DNA of 64,000 nucleotides. Source: Pseudomonas neustonica. Its GTDB lineage: Bacteria > Pseudomonadota > Gammaproteobacteria > Pseudomonadales > Pseudomonadaceae. Under the pieces are notes generated by a model, which worked only from the letters and a program-made list of their open reading frames with translations, had not been told where the DNA came from and ran no database searches. The position numbers were made by a program, and so were the translations under genes. Of the stretch, positions 8,890 to 18,505 are shown one piece after another; positions within the stretch are counted from its first letter, which is position 1; each line of letters starts with the position of its first letter. Where the stretch lies: NCBI RefSeq assembly GCF_003797945.1, contig NZ_RKKU01000012.1, forward strand, positions 1 to 64,000, in the 5' to 3' direction.

Positions 8890-11535
8890 TTACTCCTGAT
8901 CATCCAAGGGTTGTTGCTCATCGTCTTCACTGGCGGCAACAGGCTCAACCGGCAGAGGGTTACCCTCTTCATCCATCTCGACCATTGCCTCAAGCTCCTC
9001 TTCCGAGGGCTCCTGCACACGCTCCAGACCGACCAGCTTCTCGTCTGCTGCCAGACGAATCAGCATCACGCCTTGCGTGTTGCGCGACAGGCAGGAAACT
9101 TCGCTGACGCGGGTACGAACCAGCGTGCCCTGATCCGAGATCAACATGATCTCCTCGCCATCAACGACCTGTACTGCGCCGACCAGCGGCCCGTTCCGTT
9201 CGTTGGAGACCATGGCGATAACGCCCTGACCACCACGTTTGTATTGCGGGAAATCTTCTACCGCAGTGCGCTTGCCAAAGCCGCGCGACGAGGCCGTAAG
9301 AATCTGCGAACCCTCCTCGGCGATCAGCATGGAAACCAGATTCTGGCCTTCGGCCAGACGCATGCCGCGTACACCGCGCGCGGTACGACCCATGGCACGC
9401 ACGTCGGTCTCTTTAAAACGAGTGACCTTGCCACCGTCGGAGAACAACATGATTTCGCGCTCGCCATTAGTCAGCGCGGCCGAAATCAGCGTATCGCCCT
9501 CTTCCAGGTCCAGCGCAATCAAGCCCACGCTGCGTTGACGACTGAACTGCTCCAGCGGCGTCTTCTTGACGGTACCTTTGGCGGTCGCCATGAAGATGAA
9601 CCAGCCTTCGGTGTACTCATCAACCGGCATCATGGTGGAAATGAACTCACCTTCCTCCAACGGCAGCAGATTGACCAGCGGGCGACCCCGCGCGGTGCGT
9701 GATGCCTCCGGGATTTCATAGGTCTTCAGCCAGTAAACCTTGCCGCGGCTGGAGAACAGCAACAGCGTGGTATGGCTGTGCGCAACCAGCAGATGGGAGA
9801 CGTAATCCTCATCCTTGACACCTGTCGCGGCCTTGCCACGACCACCGCGGCGCTGCGCCTGGTAATCAGCCAGCGGCTGACTCTTGGCGTAGCCACCGTG
9901 AGAGATGGTCACTACGCGATCTTCTTCGGTGATCAGGTCGGCGATGGTGAGATCCATACGAGACGCAACGATTTCAGTGCGACGCTCATCACCGTAGTTG
10001 TCGCGAATCAGCTCCAGTTCCTCGACGATCACTTCCATCAGGCGTTCCTGGCTGTTGAGAATGCGCAGCAACTCGCCAATCTGCTTGAGGATTTCCTGAT
10101 ATTCAGTCAGTAGCTTTTCATGCTCAAGACCGGTCAGGCGATGCAGGCGCAATTCAAGAATCGCTTGTGCCTGCTCTGGTGACAGGAAGTACTTGCCTTC
10201 GCGCAATCCGTACTGCTCATCCAGTCCATCCGGGCGGCAGGATTCAGCACCGGCGCGCTCAACCATCTCGACTACCGCACCTGGCTCCCAGGCTTTAGCG
10301 ATCAACGCCACCTTGGCCTCAGCTGGCGTAGGCGACTTCTTGATCAGCTCGATAACCGGGTCGATATTGGACAGTGCAACCGCCTGGCCTTCGAGGATGT
10401 GGCCACGCTCACGCGCCTTGCGCAACTCGAACACAGTGCGACGGGTAACCACTTCGCGGCGGTGACGCACAAAGGCATCCAGCAGCTCTTTCAGATTGAG
10501 GATGCGCGGCTGCCCATCCAGCAGGCCAACGATGTTGATACCGAATACACCCTGCATCTGTGTCTGTTGATACAGATTATTGAGCACCACTTCGGCCACT
10601 TCGCCACGACGCAGCTCGATAACCACGCGCATGCCGTCCTTATCAGACTCGTCGCGCAGCTCAGAGATACCTTCAATCTTCTTCTCTTTGACCAGCTCGG
10701 CGATCTTTTCGATCAGACGTGCCTTGTTCAACTGGTACGGCAGCTCGTGAATGATGATCTGCTGACGACCACCCACCTTGTCGATGTCTTCAATTTCGCA
10801 GCGGGCCCGCACGTATATACGGCCACGGCCGGTGTGGTAGGCCTCTACGATACCGGCACGGCCATTGATAATGCCCGCAGTAGGGAAGTCTGGGCCGGGG
10901 ATATGCTCCATCAGATCATCGATGGTCATATCAGGGTTGGCGATCAGCGCCAAGCAGCCGTTGATCACTTCAGTCAGGTTGTGTGGCGGAATATTGGTGG
11001 CCATACCGACCGCAATACCGCTGGACCCGTTGATCAGCAGGTTGGGAACCTTGGTTGGCAACACCGCTGGAATCTGTTCGGTGCCGTCGTAGTTGGGCAC
11101 CCAGTCGACCGTTTCCTTATCCAGATCGGCCAGCAGCTCATGGGCCAACTTGGTCATGCGGATTTCGGTGTAACGCATGGCGGCCGCGTTATCGCCATCG
11201 ACCGACCCGAAGTTACCCTGACCATCGACCAGCAGATAGCGCAACGAGAACGGCTGGGCCATACGAACGATGGTGTCATAGACAGCCGAATCACCGTGCG
11301 GATGGTATTTACCGATAACGTCACCGACCACACGGGCCGATTTTTTGTAGGGCTTGTTCCAGTCGTTGTTCAGCTCGCTCATGGCGAACAACACCCGACG
11401 GTGCACCGGCTTGAGGCCGTCACGTACGTCCGGCAAGGCCCGCCCGACGATCACGCTCATGGCGTAATCGAGGTAGGACTGTTTCAGTTCGTCTTCAATA
11501 CTGACTGGAAGGATTTCTTTGGCCAGTTCACCCAT
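8890..11535 (-). CDS. gyrA: DNA gyrase subunit A
   Basis: The 881-residue A subunit cuts and rejoins DNA during negative supercoiling, as a heterotetramer with GyrB. The catalytic tyrosine is Y122 in AAAMRYTE. The quinolone-resistance region reads [19 protein letters not shown] with Ser83 and Asp87, the residues of drug-susceptible E. coli GyrA; P. aeruginosa carries Thr83, from memory. The GyrA box QRRGGRGK, needed for DNA wrapping, starts the C-terminal beta-pinwheel, and the tail is acidic ([11 protein letters not shown] ... [12 protein letters not shown]). SD AAGGAA precedes ATG 11535. The gene heads the minus-strand run through rpsA. The 222 bp upstream should hold its promoter, but I see no clear -35/-10 pair. 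Confidence 0.97.
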   Translation of the reverse strand: MGELAKEILPVSIEDELKQSYLDYAMSVIVGRALPDVRDGLKPVHRRVLFAMSELNNDWNKPYKKSARVVGDVIGKYHPHGDSAVYDTIVRMAQPFSLRYLLVDGQGNFGSVDGDNAAAMRYTEIRMTKLAHELLADLDKETVDWVPNYDGTEQIPAVLPTKVPNLLINGSSGIAVGMATNIPPHNLTEVINGCLALIANPDMTIDDLMEHIPGPDFPTAGIINGRAGIVEAYHTGRGRIYVRARCEIEDIDKVGGRQQIIIHELPYQLNKARLIEKIAELVKEKKIEGISELRDESDKDGMRVVIELRRGEVAEVVLNNLYQQTQMQGVFGINIVGLLDGQPRILNLKELLDAFVRHRREVVTRRTVFELRKARERGHILEGQAVALSNIDPVIELIKKSPTPAEAKVALIAKAWEPGAVVEMVERAGAESCRPDGLDEQYGLREGKYFLSPEQAQAILELRLHRLTGLEHEKLLTEYQEILKQIGELLRILNSQERLMEVIVEELELIRDNYGDERRTEIVASRMDLTIADLITEEDRVVTISHGGYAKSQPLADYQAQRRGGRGKAATGVKDEDYVSHLLVAHSHTTLLLFSSRGKVYWLKTYEIPEASRTARGRPLVNLLPLEEGEFISTMMPVDEYTEGWFIFMATAKGTVKKTPLEQFSRQRSVGLIALDLEEGDTLISAALTNGEREIMLFSDGGKVTRFKETDVRAMGRTARGVRGMRLAEGQNLVSMLIAEEGSQILTASSRGFGKRTAVEDFPQYKRGGQGVIAMVSNERNGPLVGAVQVVDGEEIMLISDQGTLVRTRVSEVSCLSRNTQGVMLIRLAADEKLVGLERVQEPSEEELEAMVEMDEEGNPLPVEPVAASEDDEQQPLDDQE

Positions 11536-11722
11536 GAAACGGCATTCCTTTTATTGTCGGCAACTCATTGATGCCAATAGCATTATTCAAGCGCACAAGG
11601 GGGATGACAGCGCTCACCTGCGAAGGCGGCGGCGATTTGGCCGCAACACCGTTCAACCCGCCCGTTCAAAGCCGCACAGGATACCACAGACAGACCATGG
11701 GCGGGAGCATAAAGCAGAGGCT

Positions 11723-11750
11723 AAAAAGGCCCCTGAGCGCGCTCAGGGGC
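11723..11750 (-). terminator. Rho-independent terminator of mtnA
   Basis: On the minus strand GCCCCTGAGC-GC-GCTCAGGGGC forms a 10-bp perfect stem and is followed by CTTTTTAG. It begins 8 bp after the mtnA stop codon, which separates mtnA from the downstream gyrA transcript. Confidence 0.85.
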
Positions 11751-11757
11751 TGCTGGC

Positions 11758-12843
11758 TCAATGCAAGCGGTGATGACTGAGCAAAGCGGCCAGCTTTTGC
11801 TCGTCCGGACGTTCGATTGCGCCCTTCTCGGTGACAATCACATCCAGCAGGTCAGCCGGGGTCACGTCAAATACCGGATTACTGACCGCTATCCCGGTAT
11901 CAAAATCACGCTCACCGAATTGCAGCAACTCCCGACTTGAGCGCTCCTCCAGCGCCAGGTCGTCGCCCACCTCCAGCGCCAGGTCAATGCAAGAGCTGGA
12001 CGCTACGACCATAAAGCGCACGCCATGATGCATGGCCAGCACTGCGAGAGCGTAGGTGCCTATTTTGCAAATAGCGTCACCATTGGCAGCAATGCGATCT
12101 GCGGCCACCACCACCCAGGCAATGTTTTGGCTCTTCATCAGGTGCGCTGCAGCGCTATCAATATGCAGCTGCGCTGGAATCCCGGCCTGCGCCAGCTCCC
12201 AGGCGGTCAATCGCGCGCCTTGCAGCAAGGGCCGGGTTTCACTGACATACACCTGATCAACCAGACCAGCCTCATGCGCCGCACGCACCACACCAAAAGC
12301 GGTGCCATAACCACCGGTAGCCAAAGCCCCGTCATTGGAGTGCAGCATGATTTTCTGCGGCTTTTTTTGCCGGCGGCCAATCAGTTGCATGCCCAGCCGT
12401 CCCATACTGCGGTTAGCCTCACGATCGCTTTCATGTACAGAAATGGCTGCCTGCAACAGACGCGCCGGCACATCCTGTGGCAACGTCAACTTACGCAGGG
12501 TTTCACGCATGATACCCAGCGCCCAGGACAGACTGATCGCGGTTGACTGTGCGCCTTCGAGCATGTCGAAATCCGCCGCCAGCGCTGCTTCCCAATTGTC
12601 ACTGGTGCGAATACGCTGCGCGGCCATGGCAATGCCATAGGCCGCAGCAATACCCATCGCCGGACCACCGCGCACTACCAGGCTGGCGATAGACTCGGCC
12701 ACCTCCGCTACATTATTACAGTCGCGATAAGCAATTCGATCAGGCAGCCTGCGCTGATCCAGCAAACGCAGATGGCCATTGCCCAACCACTCGATGGATT
12801 CCAGCGATACCTGCTCACTACTCAATGTTTTGGACTGCAGCAT
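11758..12843 (-). CDS. mtnA: S-methyl-5-thioribose-1-phosphate isomerase
   Basis: This enzyme converts methylthioribose-1-phosphate to methylthioribulose-1-phosphate in the methionine salvage pathway. The 361 residues belong to the eIF-2B alpha/beta/delta-like fold. VVRGGPAMGIAAAYGIAM near residue 60, HSNDGALATGGYGTAFGV around the catalytic region, SETRPLLQGARLTAWEL and the AADRIAANGDAICKIGTY segment with its conserved Asp are all present. It is divergent from mtaD, whose product feeds the same branch of S-adenosylmethionine by-product metabolism. Confidence 0.95.
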   Translation of the reverse strand: MLQSKTLSSEQVSLESIEWLGNGHLRLLDQRRLPDRIAYRDCNNVAEVAESIASLVVRGGPAMGIAAAYGIAMAAQRIRTSDNWEAALAADFDMLEGAQSTAISLSWALGIMRETLRKLTLPQDVPARLLQAAISVHESDREANRSMGRLGMQLIGRRQKKPQKIMLHSNDGALATGGYGTAFGVVRAAHEAGLVDQVYVSETRPLLQGARLTAWELAQAGIPAQLHIDSAAAHLMKSQNIAWVVVAADRIAANGDAICKIGTYALAVLAMHHGVRFMVVASSSCIDLALEVGDDLALEERSSRELLQFGERDFDTGIAVSNPVFDVTPADLLDVIVTEKGAIERPDEQKLAALLSHHRLH

Positions 12844-12982
12844 AGCGAGCTCCCCTTGTTCCGCTTAAACCGATAAACCCTGTTCTCGCTCGATCCTGCT
12901 TTGACAGTGCCAACCCGAGCCAATCCAGCCGCGCAGCCATGATACTCAGCTTAATCCACTGCACGCCCCTACAGCCTAAGGT

Positions 12983-12988
12983 TATACT
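12983..12988 (+). promoter_or_regulatory. Possible -10 box (TATACT) for mtaD-ubiG-mupP-yciK
   Basis: TATACT at 12983-12988 matches a sigma-70 -10 element and would put transcription start near 12995, about 22 nt before the ATG I chose for mtaD. No convincing -35 box lies at the right spacing, so the support is weak. Confidence 0.3.
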
Positions 12989-13016
12989 CCCGAGCATGAA
13001 ACAAGACGAACTCGAC

Positions 13017-14357
13017 ATGACAACTCTACCCGACGAACTCGACCTGCTGATCCTGCCACGCTGGATAGTACCTGTGGTACCACGTGGTCTGGTGCTGGAG
13101 CAGCATGCCATAGCCGTGCACCAGGGGCGCATCATTGCGCTGCTACCAACAGACAAGACCCATGAGCTAAACGTACGCGAGCGGCGTGAGCTACCGGATC
13201 ACCTGCTGATCCCTGGCCTGGTCAATACGCATGGCCATGCGGCTATGAGCCTGTTCCGCGGCCTTGCCGACGACCTGCCGCTGATGTCCTGGCTGACAGA
13301 CCATATATGGCCTGCCGAAGGTCGCTGGGTCAATCCCGACTTTGTCCGTCTGGGCACTGAGCTGGCGATTGCTGAAATGTTGCAGGGCGGCACCACCTGC
13401 TTTGCCGATATGTATTTCTATCCTGACATTGCCGCAGCCGCCGCGATGGATGCAGGCATCCGCGCACAGTTGGCGTTCCCGGTTATCGACAACCCGATTC
13501 CCGGTGCACGCGATAGCGCAGAAGGCATCGCCAAGGGCCTCAAGCTGCATGATGAAACGCGCCACAACGAGCTGATCAGCGTTGCCTTTGGCCCGCATGC
13601 GCCTTACACCGTGGGCGACGAGACCCTGACTCGCGTCCGCACCCTGGCTGACGAGCTGGACCTGCCGATTCACATGCATATCCACGAAACCGCCTTTGAA
13701 GTGGAAGAGGCCGTGCGCCTCACCGGCATGCGCCCACTGCAACGTCTGCAACAGCTGGGCCTGCTTAGCCCGCGTCTGCAGGCAGTCCACGTCACTCAGG
13801 TCAATGACGATGACCTCAGGTTGCTCAGCGAGCATGGTGTGCAGGTCATCCACTGCCCCGAATCCAATATGAAGCTGGCCAGTGGCGCCATGCCGGTAAA
13901 ACGCCTGCTGGATCAGCAGATCAACGTCGCACTGGGCACCGATGGCGCTGCCAGCAACAATGATCTGGATATGCTGGGCGAAATGCGCAGCGCCGCCTTT
14001 CTGGCCAAGCTGATCGCTGGCGACCCGACCGCGCTGGATGCCCACGCCGCGCTGCATATGGCAACGCTGGCCGGCGCCCAAGCGTTGGGGCTGGCGGAAG
14101 AAACCGGGTCTTTGGAGATCGGCAAGTTCGCCGACCTGGCAGCGATCGATCTTTCCGGGCTGGCACAGCAGCCAACGTACGAGCCCGTTTCACAACTGCT
14201 TTATACCTGCAACGCTGCCCAGGTGTCTGATGTATGGGTAGCCGGCAAACAGAAGCTGCTAGCAGGGAAACTCTGCTCATTGGATATCGGTCCGATACTG
14301 CAGCAGGCCAGTGAACTGGCCACACGCATTCGCAAAGGGGATACACATGAGTCTTAA
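13017..14357 (+). CDS. mtaD: 5-methylthioadenosine / S-adenosylhomocysteine deaminase (TRZ/ATZ amidohydrolase)
   Basis: This is a metal-dependent amidohydrolase that deaminates methylthioadenosine to methylthioinosine, as shown for the P. aeruginosa relative. Metal ligands are visible in the order of the family: [13 protein letters not shown], then HIHETAFE, then [12 protein letters not shown], and [13 protein letters not shown] with the catalytic Asp. Length is 446 residues from ATG 13017 ([13 protein letters not shown]), which lines up with relatives as I recall them; an ATG at 12996 would add seven residues. Neither start has a strong SD. The gene ends in an 11-nt overlap with ubiG and lies back to back with mtnA, consistent with a shared role in methylthioadenosine salvage. 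Confidence 0.88.
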   Translation: MTTLPDELDLLILPRWIVPVVPRGLVLEQHAIAVHQGRIIALLPTDKTHELNVRERRELPDHLLIPGLVNTHGHAAMSLFRGLADDLPLMSWLTDHIWPAEGRWVNPDFVRLGTELAIAEMLQGGTTCFADMYFYPDIAAAAAMDAGIRAQLAFPVIDNPIPGARDSAEGIAKGLKLHDETRHNELISVAFGPHAPYTVGDETLTRVRTLADELDLPIHMHIHETAFEVEEAVRLTGMRPLQRLQQLGLLSPRLQAVHVTQVNDDDLRLLSEHGVQVIHCPESNMKLASGAMPVKRLLDQQINVALGTDGAASNNDLDMLGEMRSAAFLAKLIAGDPTALDAHAALHMATLAGAQALGLAEETGSLEIGKFADLAAIDLSGLAQQPTYEPVSQLLYTCNAAQVSDVWVAGKQKLLAGKLCSLDIGPILQQASELATRIRKGDTHES

Positions 14358-15054
14358 CGTTGATCGTGCCGAAATAGCCAAGTTCGAAGCGCTAGCCAGC
14401 CGCTGGTGGGATCGCAACAGCGAGTTCAAGCCGTTGCACGAAATCAATCCGCTGCGCAGCAACTGGATTGACGAGCGCGTGCCTTTGGCAGGCAAGGAAG
14501 TGCTGGACGTCGGTTGCGGCGGCGGCATTCTGGCCGAGGCCATGGCCCAGCGTGGCGCTACGGTCACCGGCATCGATATGGGCGAAGCGCCCTTGTCGGT
14601 CGCGCGCCTGCACCAACTGGAGTCCGGCGTAGAGGTCAATTACGAGCAGAGCACCGCTGAGGAGTTTGCCGAGCAACACGCCGGCCGCTTTGACGTTGTG
14701 ACCTGCCTGGAGATGCTCGAGCACGTGCCCGACCCCAGCTCAGTGATACGCGCCTGCGCCAAGCTAGTGAAACCCGGCGGACACGTCTTTTTCTCGACCA
14801 TCAACCGCAACCCCAAGTCGTTTCTGTTCGCTATCGTCGGCGCCGAATACGTACTGCGCATGCTGCCACGTGGCACCCATGAGTTCGCCAAGTTTATCCG
14901 CCCTGCCGAGCTGGGTGGCTGGTCGCGTGAAGCCGGGCTGAACCTGCTTGATATGACCGGGCTGACCTTCAATCCCATCACCAAGATTTACAAGCTGGAG
15001 GCCAATGTCGACGTCAACTACATGATCCATTGCCAGCGTGGAGCTGACGCCTGA
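14347..15054 (+). CDS. ubiG: Ubiquinone biosynthesis O-methyltransferase
   Basis: The product carries out the two O-methylations of ubiquinone synthesis using SAM. The SAM-binding motif [14 protein letters not shown] follows an N-terminus typical of UbiG ([23 protein letters not shown]). Further family marks are EMLEHVPDP and [21 protein letters not shown], then [10 protein letters not shown]. Start ATG 14347 has AAAGGGG about 8 nt upstream and overlaps mtaD by 11 nt. The longer frame from 14311 adds 12 residues absent from relatives. Length is 235 residues. Confidence 0.95.
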   Translation: MSLNVDRAEIAKFEALASRWWDRNSEFKPLHEINPLRSNWIDERVPLAGKEVLDVGCGGGILAEAMAQRGATVTGIDMGEAPLSVARLHQLESGVEVNYEQSTAEEFAEQHAGRFDVVTCLEMLEHVPDPSSVIRACAKLVKPGGHVFFSTINRNPKSFLFAIVGAEYVLRMLPRGTHEFAKFIRPAELGGWSREAGLNLLDMTGLTFNPITKIYKLEANVDVNYMIHCQRGADA

Positions 15055-15734
15055 TGCTCACCAGCGTTCTGTTCGACCTGGATGGCACCCTGCTCGACAC
15101 CGTTGATGACTTCATGGCCATTATCGACGCCATGCTGCAGGAACACGGCAAGCCAATGGCTAATCCCGCACTGGTGCGCAGTCAGGTGTCCGACGGCTCG
15201 GTTGGCATGCTTTGCGCTGCTTTTGCCATGCGTCCAGATGGCGCTGGCTTTGACGATCTGCGCGAAGACTTCCTGCGTCGCTATACGCAGCAACTGGCAG
15301 TCCACACCCGCCCCTTTCCGGGCATCATGGACCTACTCGACTGGCTAGACGCCGAAGGCCTGCCGTGGGGTGTGGTGACCAACAAGATGAGTCGTTTCAG
15401 CATCCCACTGATCGAGGCCATGGGGTTGGCAGAGCGCTGTGGCAGCCTGATCTGCCCGGACCAGGTTACGCACGGTAAACCCCACGCTGAGCCGGTGCTC
15501 AAAGCCTGCGCAGAGCTGGGTGTAGAACCCGGCGACTGCGTCTTCGTCGGCGACCATTTGCGCGACATTCAGTCTGGCAATGCAGCCGGAACCGCCACTG
15601 TCGCCGCGCTTTACGGCTATATTCCTGCCGGCGATGATCCCGCCAGCTGGCAAGCAACCCACAGCATCAACAACGCGACTGAACTCCGCTTCTGGCTGGA
15701 GGCGCGGCGCGTAAAGGAGACACTGCATGTTTGA
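15054..15734 (+). CDS. mupP: N-acetylmuramic acid 6-phosphate phosphatase (HAD family)
   Basis: This HAD-superfamily hydrolase has 226 residues. The nucleophile motif is FDLDGTLLDT (Asp8, Asp10), VTNK is motif II, and VFVGDHLRDIQSGNAAGT is motif IV. It was long annotated as phosphoglycolate phosphatase (gph). The gene between ubiG and yciK in Pseudomonas was shown to be MupP, which dephosphorylates MurNAc-6-P in the anhydromuropeptide recycling route that bypasses MurA and affects fosfomycin and beta-lactam tolerance. I infer the same role from position and sequence. Start ATG overlaps the ubiG stop by one base (TGATG). Confidence 0.87.
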   Translation: MLTSVLFDLDGTLLDTVDDFMAIIDAMLQEHGKPMANPALVRSQVSDGSVGMLCAAFAMRPDGAGFDDLREDFLRRYTQQLAVHTRPFPGIMDLLDWLDAEGLPWGVVTNKMSRFSIPLIEAMGLAERCGSLICPDQVTHGKPHAEPVLKACAELGVEPGDCVFVGDHLRDIQSGNAAGTATVAALYGYIPAGDDPASWQATHSINNATELRFWLEARRVKETLHV

Positions 15735-16467
15735 TTACACCGCCCCCGCAGACCTGCTGAAGGACCGCGTTATTCTGATTACCGGCGCTGGCGACGGCAT
15801 CGGTCGTGCGTGTGCACTGAGCTGCGCAGCACATGGCGCGACCGTGGTATTGGTTGGTCGCACGCTGAGCAAGCTAGAAGCTGTGTACGACGAGATCGAG
15901 GCCGCAGGCCACCCACAGCCAGCCATCTGCCCGCTGAATCTGGAAACCGCACTGGAAAAGGACTACGAAGATCTCGCCGACCAGTTGTTCGATACCTTTG
16001 GCAAGCTTGATGGCCTGGTCCATAACGCCGCCGAGCTAGGCCCGCGTACCTTGATGGATACAGTCAAAGCGGACGCCTGGCTAAAAGTCATGCAAGTCAA
16101 CGTTAATGCGCCCTTCCTGCTCACCAAGACCATGATGCCGCTGCTGCGCGCCGCGCCCGATGCCTCAGTGGTTTTGCTTTCATCCAGTGTTGGCCGCAAG
16201 GGGCGTGCCTATTGGGGCCCTTACGCCGTCAGCAAGTTCGCCGTAGAAGGCCTGATGCAGACTTTGGCAGACGAGCAGGACGGCACCAGCGAGATCAGAG
16301 TTAACAGCCTGAACCCCGGCGCTACCCGCACTAAAATGCGCGCCAAGGCCTATCCCAACGAGCCGGCAGAGAATAATCCTGAGCCGAGCGCAATCATGCC
16401 CGCCTTCCTTTATTTATTAGGCCCTGATAGTCGCAAGACCAATGGCCAGGCTATCGACGCTCAGTAG
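15727..16467 (+). CDS. YciK-family short-chain dehydrogenase
   Basis: This NAD(P)-dependent SDR has 246 residues. The cofactor motif TGAGDGIG is near residue 19, HNAAELGP follows, and the catalytic Ser-Tyr-Lys triad lies in LLSSSVGRKGRAYWGPYAVSK. NSLNPGATRTKMR is the usual segment after the active site. It overlaps mupP by 8 nt and is the last gene of the mtaD-ubiG-mupP-yciK run. The substrate of YciK proteins is not settled. Confidence 0.9.
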   Translation: MFDYTAPADLLKDRVILITGAGDGIGRACALSCAAHGATVVLVGRTLSKLEAVYDEIEAAGHPQPAICPLNLETALEKDYEDLADQLFDTFGKLDGLVHNAAELGPRTLMDTVKADAWLKVMQVNVNAPFLLTKTMMPLLRAAPDASVVLLSSSVGRKGRAYWGPYAVSKFAVEGLMQTLADEQDGTSEIRVNSLNPGATRTKMRAKAYPNEPAENNPEPSAIMPAFLYLLGPDSRKTNGQAIDAQ

Positions 16468-16513
16468 CCAAAATTCTGACGAGCCGCCCACCCCAGGCGG
16501 CAGCGCTGGCAAA

Positions 16514-16539
16514 AGGGGCGGCAATTTCTTGCCGCCCCT
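16514..16539 (+). terminator. Stem-loop after yciK
   Basis: AGGGGCGGCAA and TTGCCGCCCCT form an 11-bp perfect stem around a short loop 47 bp after the yciK stop. There is no T-run on the plus strand, though on the minus strand CCCCTTTT follows. It probably ends the mtaD-yciK transcript and separates it from the diguanylate cyclase gene. Confidence 0.6.
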
Positions 16540-16652
16540 ATACTTAAAACCTTCCATCAGACAACACAACACATTGAAAAATATAGAATATAAATAGTGG
16601 CACATTGCTTGCTTGAACTCCTGCATAAGCGTTCACACCAGGACTCGCCATT

Positions 16653-17609
16653 ATGCACACGCAGGGAAATACCATCGACTTCGATACCGCCCGCATAAAA
16701 CTCGGCAGTAGTTTGAAAACCAACACAGCTCGCCGCGCCGCAGTTCAACAGGGCGCACAGTTTGAGCAAATACAGCAGAAACTGCTGCGAAACCTGCAAA
16801 CCACACTGGAAGTGGATAGCGTATTGAGCCAGTTCTACCAAGGTCTGCGCGAGCTACTGCAGATTGATGGACTGGAGTATCAGCACAACGCTGACCCCAA
16901 CGCCTTCTGCGTAGGCCAATCAGGCGTACACCGCTGCAGCTACCGCGTATCCCACCAGGGCAACTATCTGGGCGAACTCCAGTTCAGCCGAAAACAGCGC
17001 TTCGACGAAAAAGAGCTGCTGGCCATCGAGACGTTACTAGGCACCCTACTGTTTCCCCTGCGGAACGCGCTTATGTACCGCGAGGCACTCGCCTGCGCTC
17101 TGAATGACGCGCTGACCGGGGTGGGCAACCGGCTAGCGCTGAACCAGAACCTGGAGCGCGATATCCGCCAAAGTCATCGCAACCAGCAGCCTCTCGCGCT
17201 ATTGGTATTGGACATAGACCATTTCAAGCAGGTCAACGACCGCTATGGGCATGCCTACGGCGATGCTGCACTTAAAGCCGTAGTCAATTGCATCAGCGAT
17301 TCGCTTCGCTCTGTGGACGGCTTATACCGACTGGGCGGCGAGGAGTTTGTGGTGCTGCTCAACACCACCACACTGGAAGCTGGTCGTATGGTGGCTGAAC
17401 GAATTCGCGAATCCGTGGAGCATATGCAGTTCGAGCTGGACGGCCAGCCAATCCCACTGACCGTCAGCATTGGATTGGCTACCATGCGTACCGACGACAC
17501 CGTAAAAAGCCTGATCAATCGCGGAGATTTATTAATGTATCAGGCTAAGCACGATGGCCGAAACCAGGTCACTGACGAAGGTCAATGGCGCCAAGGCAAA
17601 AGCAACTAA
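16653..17609 (+). CDS. Diguanylate cyclase (GGDEF)
   Basis: The protein has 318 residues. Residues about 45-145 look like a GAF-type sensor region, and a GGDEF domain follows from DALTGVGNRLAL to the end. The active-site motif is GGEEF at residues 228-232, an active variant. The inhibitory I-site RSVD at 219-222 lies exactly five residues before it, so product inhibition is expected. DIDHFKQVNDRYGHAYGD carries the metal ligands. It should make c-di-GMP in the cytosol; there is no membrane segment. It resembles the GGDEF gene that follows yciK in P. aeruginosa (PA3177 from memory). It converges on sapC with 8 bp between the stops. Confidence 0.92.
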   Translation: MHTQGNTIDFDTARIKLGSSLKTNTARRAAVQQGAQFEQIQQKLLRNLQTTLEVDSVLSQFYQGLRELLQIDGLEYQHNADPNAFCVGQSGVHRCSYRVSHQGNYLGELQFSRKQRFDEKELLAIETLLGTLLFPLRNALMYREALACALNDALTGVGNRLALNQNLERDIRQSHRNQQPLALLVLDIDHFKQVNDRYGHAYGDAALKAVVNCISDSLRSVDGLYRLGGEEFVVLLNTTTLEAGRMVAERIRESVEHMQFELDGQPIPLTVSIGLATMRTDDTVKSLINRGDLLMYQAKHDGRNQVTDEGQWRQGKSN

Positions 17610-17617
17610 AAGAACGC

Positions 17618-18352
17618 TCAGTGCGTTCTGTCAGGGCGGTTCGCCAGATAGTGTTCAAACAAAAGGTTGCTGTTGCCCAACGACATCAAATGGGCGTAAA
17701 TCCAACCGAGGAACCCGGCTTTATTCAACCTGAGAACCTGCTCATCGCCCAATGCGAGGAAGCGCTCCTCATCGACGGCGTGGAAATCCTTGAGTACAAA
17801 AGTTTCACCGCTAACGTGGGTGAGTTTTAGTGTACGAGACTCCAACAGTTCCATTTCCTGCAGAACATTTACAAATTCTCTTGTGCGTTGCATCTCTGCA
17901 GTAAAGTTCTGCAGAAACTGAATCATCTCATTCAAGTATTCGCTGTTCTCACCGGACTCGCTAAATAACTCGCGGCCTTCCTCTTCGTTCCAGCCCGCGT
18001 AAGCTTCGTCAAAGCAAACTGTAAACCCATCATTGTCCGATTGCGCGAGCACAAAGGGATAACGACGAATAAACGCAGGAACATAGGTATTCGCGCGCCA
18101 CTTGCCAGAATCATCAACGAAGCTGTTTAGCCCCTGCTTGAGCCCCATGAGCGCGATTGGGCTGAGCCCTTCACCTTCGCCAACGAATACGATCGGATAG
18201 CTGCGCGCCGCCTGAAAAAATTCCAGCCCCGCCAAAGGTACGATGTGCGTTCCTGCAGCGAACTCGCATCCTTTGTCTGTCTTTAATTTAAGCGCTTTGT
18301 GCTGATCACGATTAAGCGCCTTGATTTCCTTGTAAAGTAACAGCGTTGACAT
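17618..18352 (-). CDS. SapC-family protein
   Basis: This 244-residue protein matches the SapC family (PF07277): the N-terminal third has HIVPLAGLEFFQAARSYPIV and FVGEGEGLSPIALMGLKQGLNSFV, then NTYVPAFIRRYPFVL and a C-terminal GWIYAHLMSLGNSNLL. The family is named after a gene linked to surface-layer proteins in Campylobacter fetus; its biochemical function is not established. There is no signal peptide or membrane segment, so it is predicted to be cytosolic. It lies 153 bp downstream of tpsB on the same strand, behind a stem-loop and a 22-bp direct repeat, which suggests its own regulated promoter. A role in making or modifying the adhesin is plausible but unproven. Confidence 0.85.
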   Translation of the reverse strand: MSTLLLYKEIKALNRDQHKALKLKTDKGCEFAAGTHIVPLAGLEFFQAARSYPIVFVGEGEGLSPIALMGLKQGLNSFVDDSGKWRANTYVPAFIRRYPFVLAQSDNDGFTVCFDEAYAGWNEEEGRELFSESGENSEYLNEMIQFLQNFTAEMQRTREFVNVLQEMELLESRTLKLTHVSGETFVLKDFHAVDEERFLALGDEQVLRLNKAGFLGWIYAHLMSLGNSNLLFEHYLANRPDRTH

Positions 18353-18390
18353 CCTTCTTACTCCCTGTTTGATTTCTTGTCCGGTTGTTT

Positions 18391-18463
18391 CGTTTTACTA
18401 CTGACCGAGCGTAGAGCCTTTTCTTACTGCATCACAAGCCGCGTTTTACTGTTGCCCGAGCGT
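18391..18463 (-). promoter_or_regulatory. 22-bp imperfect direct repeat upstream of sapC
   Basis: CGTTTTACT...GAGCGT occurs at 18391-18412 and again at 18442-18463, identical at 19 of 22 positions and 51 bp apart (close to five helical turns). Both copies lie 39-111 bp upstream of the sapC ATG, where a promoter and operators would be. They look like paired binding sites for a regulator on one face of the helix. The regulator is unknown. Confidence 0.5.
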
Positions 18464-18476
18464 CATTGCCTTTCTG

Positions 18477-18491
18477 GCGTCGTAGCGACGC
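18477..18491 (-). terminator. Short hairpin after tpsB
   Basis: GCGTCG-TAG-CGACGC is a perfect 6-bp stem with a 3-nt loop, 15 bp after the tpsB stop. No T-run follows on the minus strand, so termination is uncertain. Confidence 0.35.
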
Positions 18492-18505
18492 AATAGAAAT
18501 AACGC

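Noticed and set aside
8890-11535. Quinolone-resistance mutation in gyrA
   Set aside because: Ser83 and Asp87 are the residues of susceptible enzymes; the difference from P. aeruginosa (Thr83) is a lineage feature, not a resistance change.
12996-13016. An upstream ATG for mtaD
   Set aside because: Possible, but it adds seven residues not expected from relatives, and it coincides with the predicted transcription start; the ATG at 13017 was preferred.
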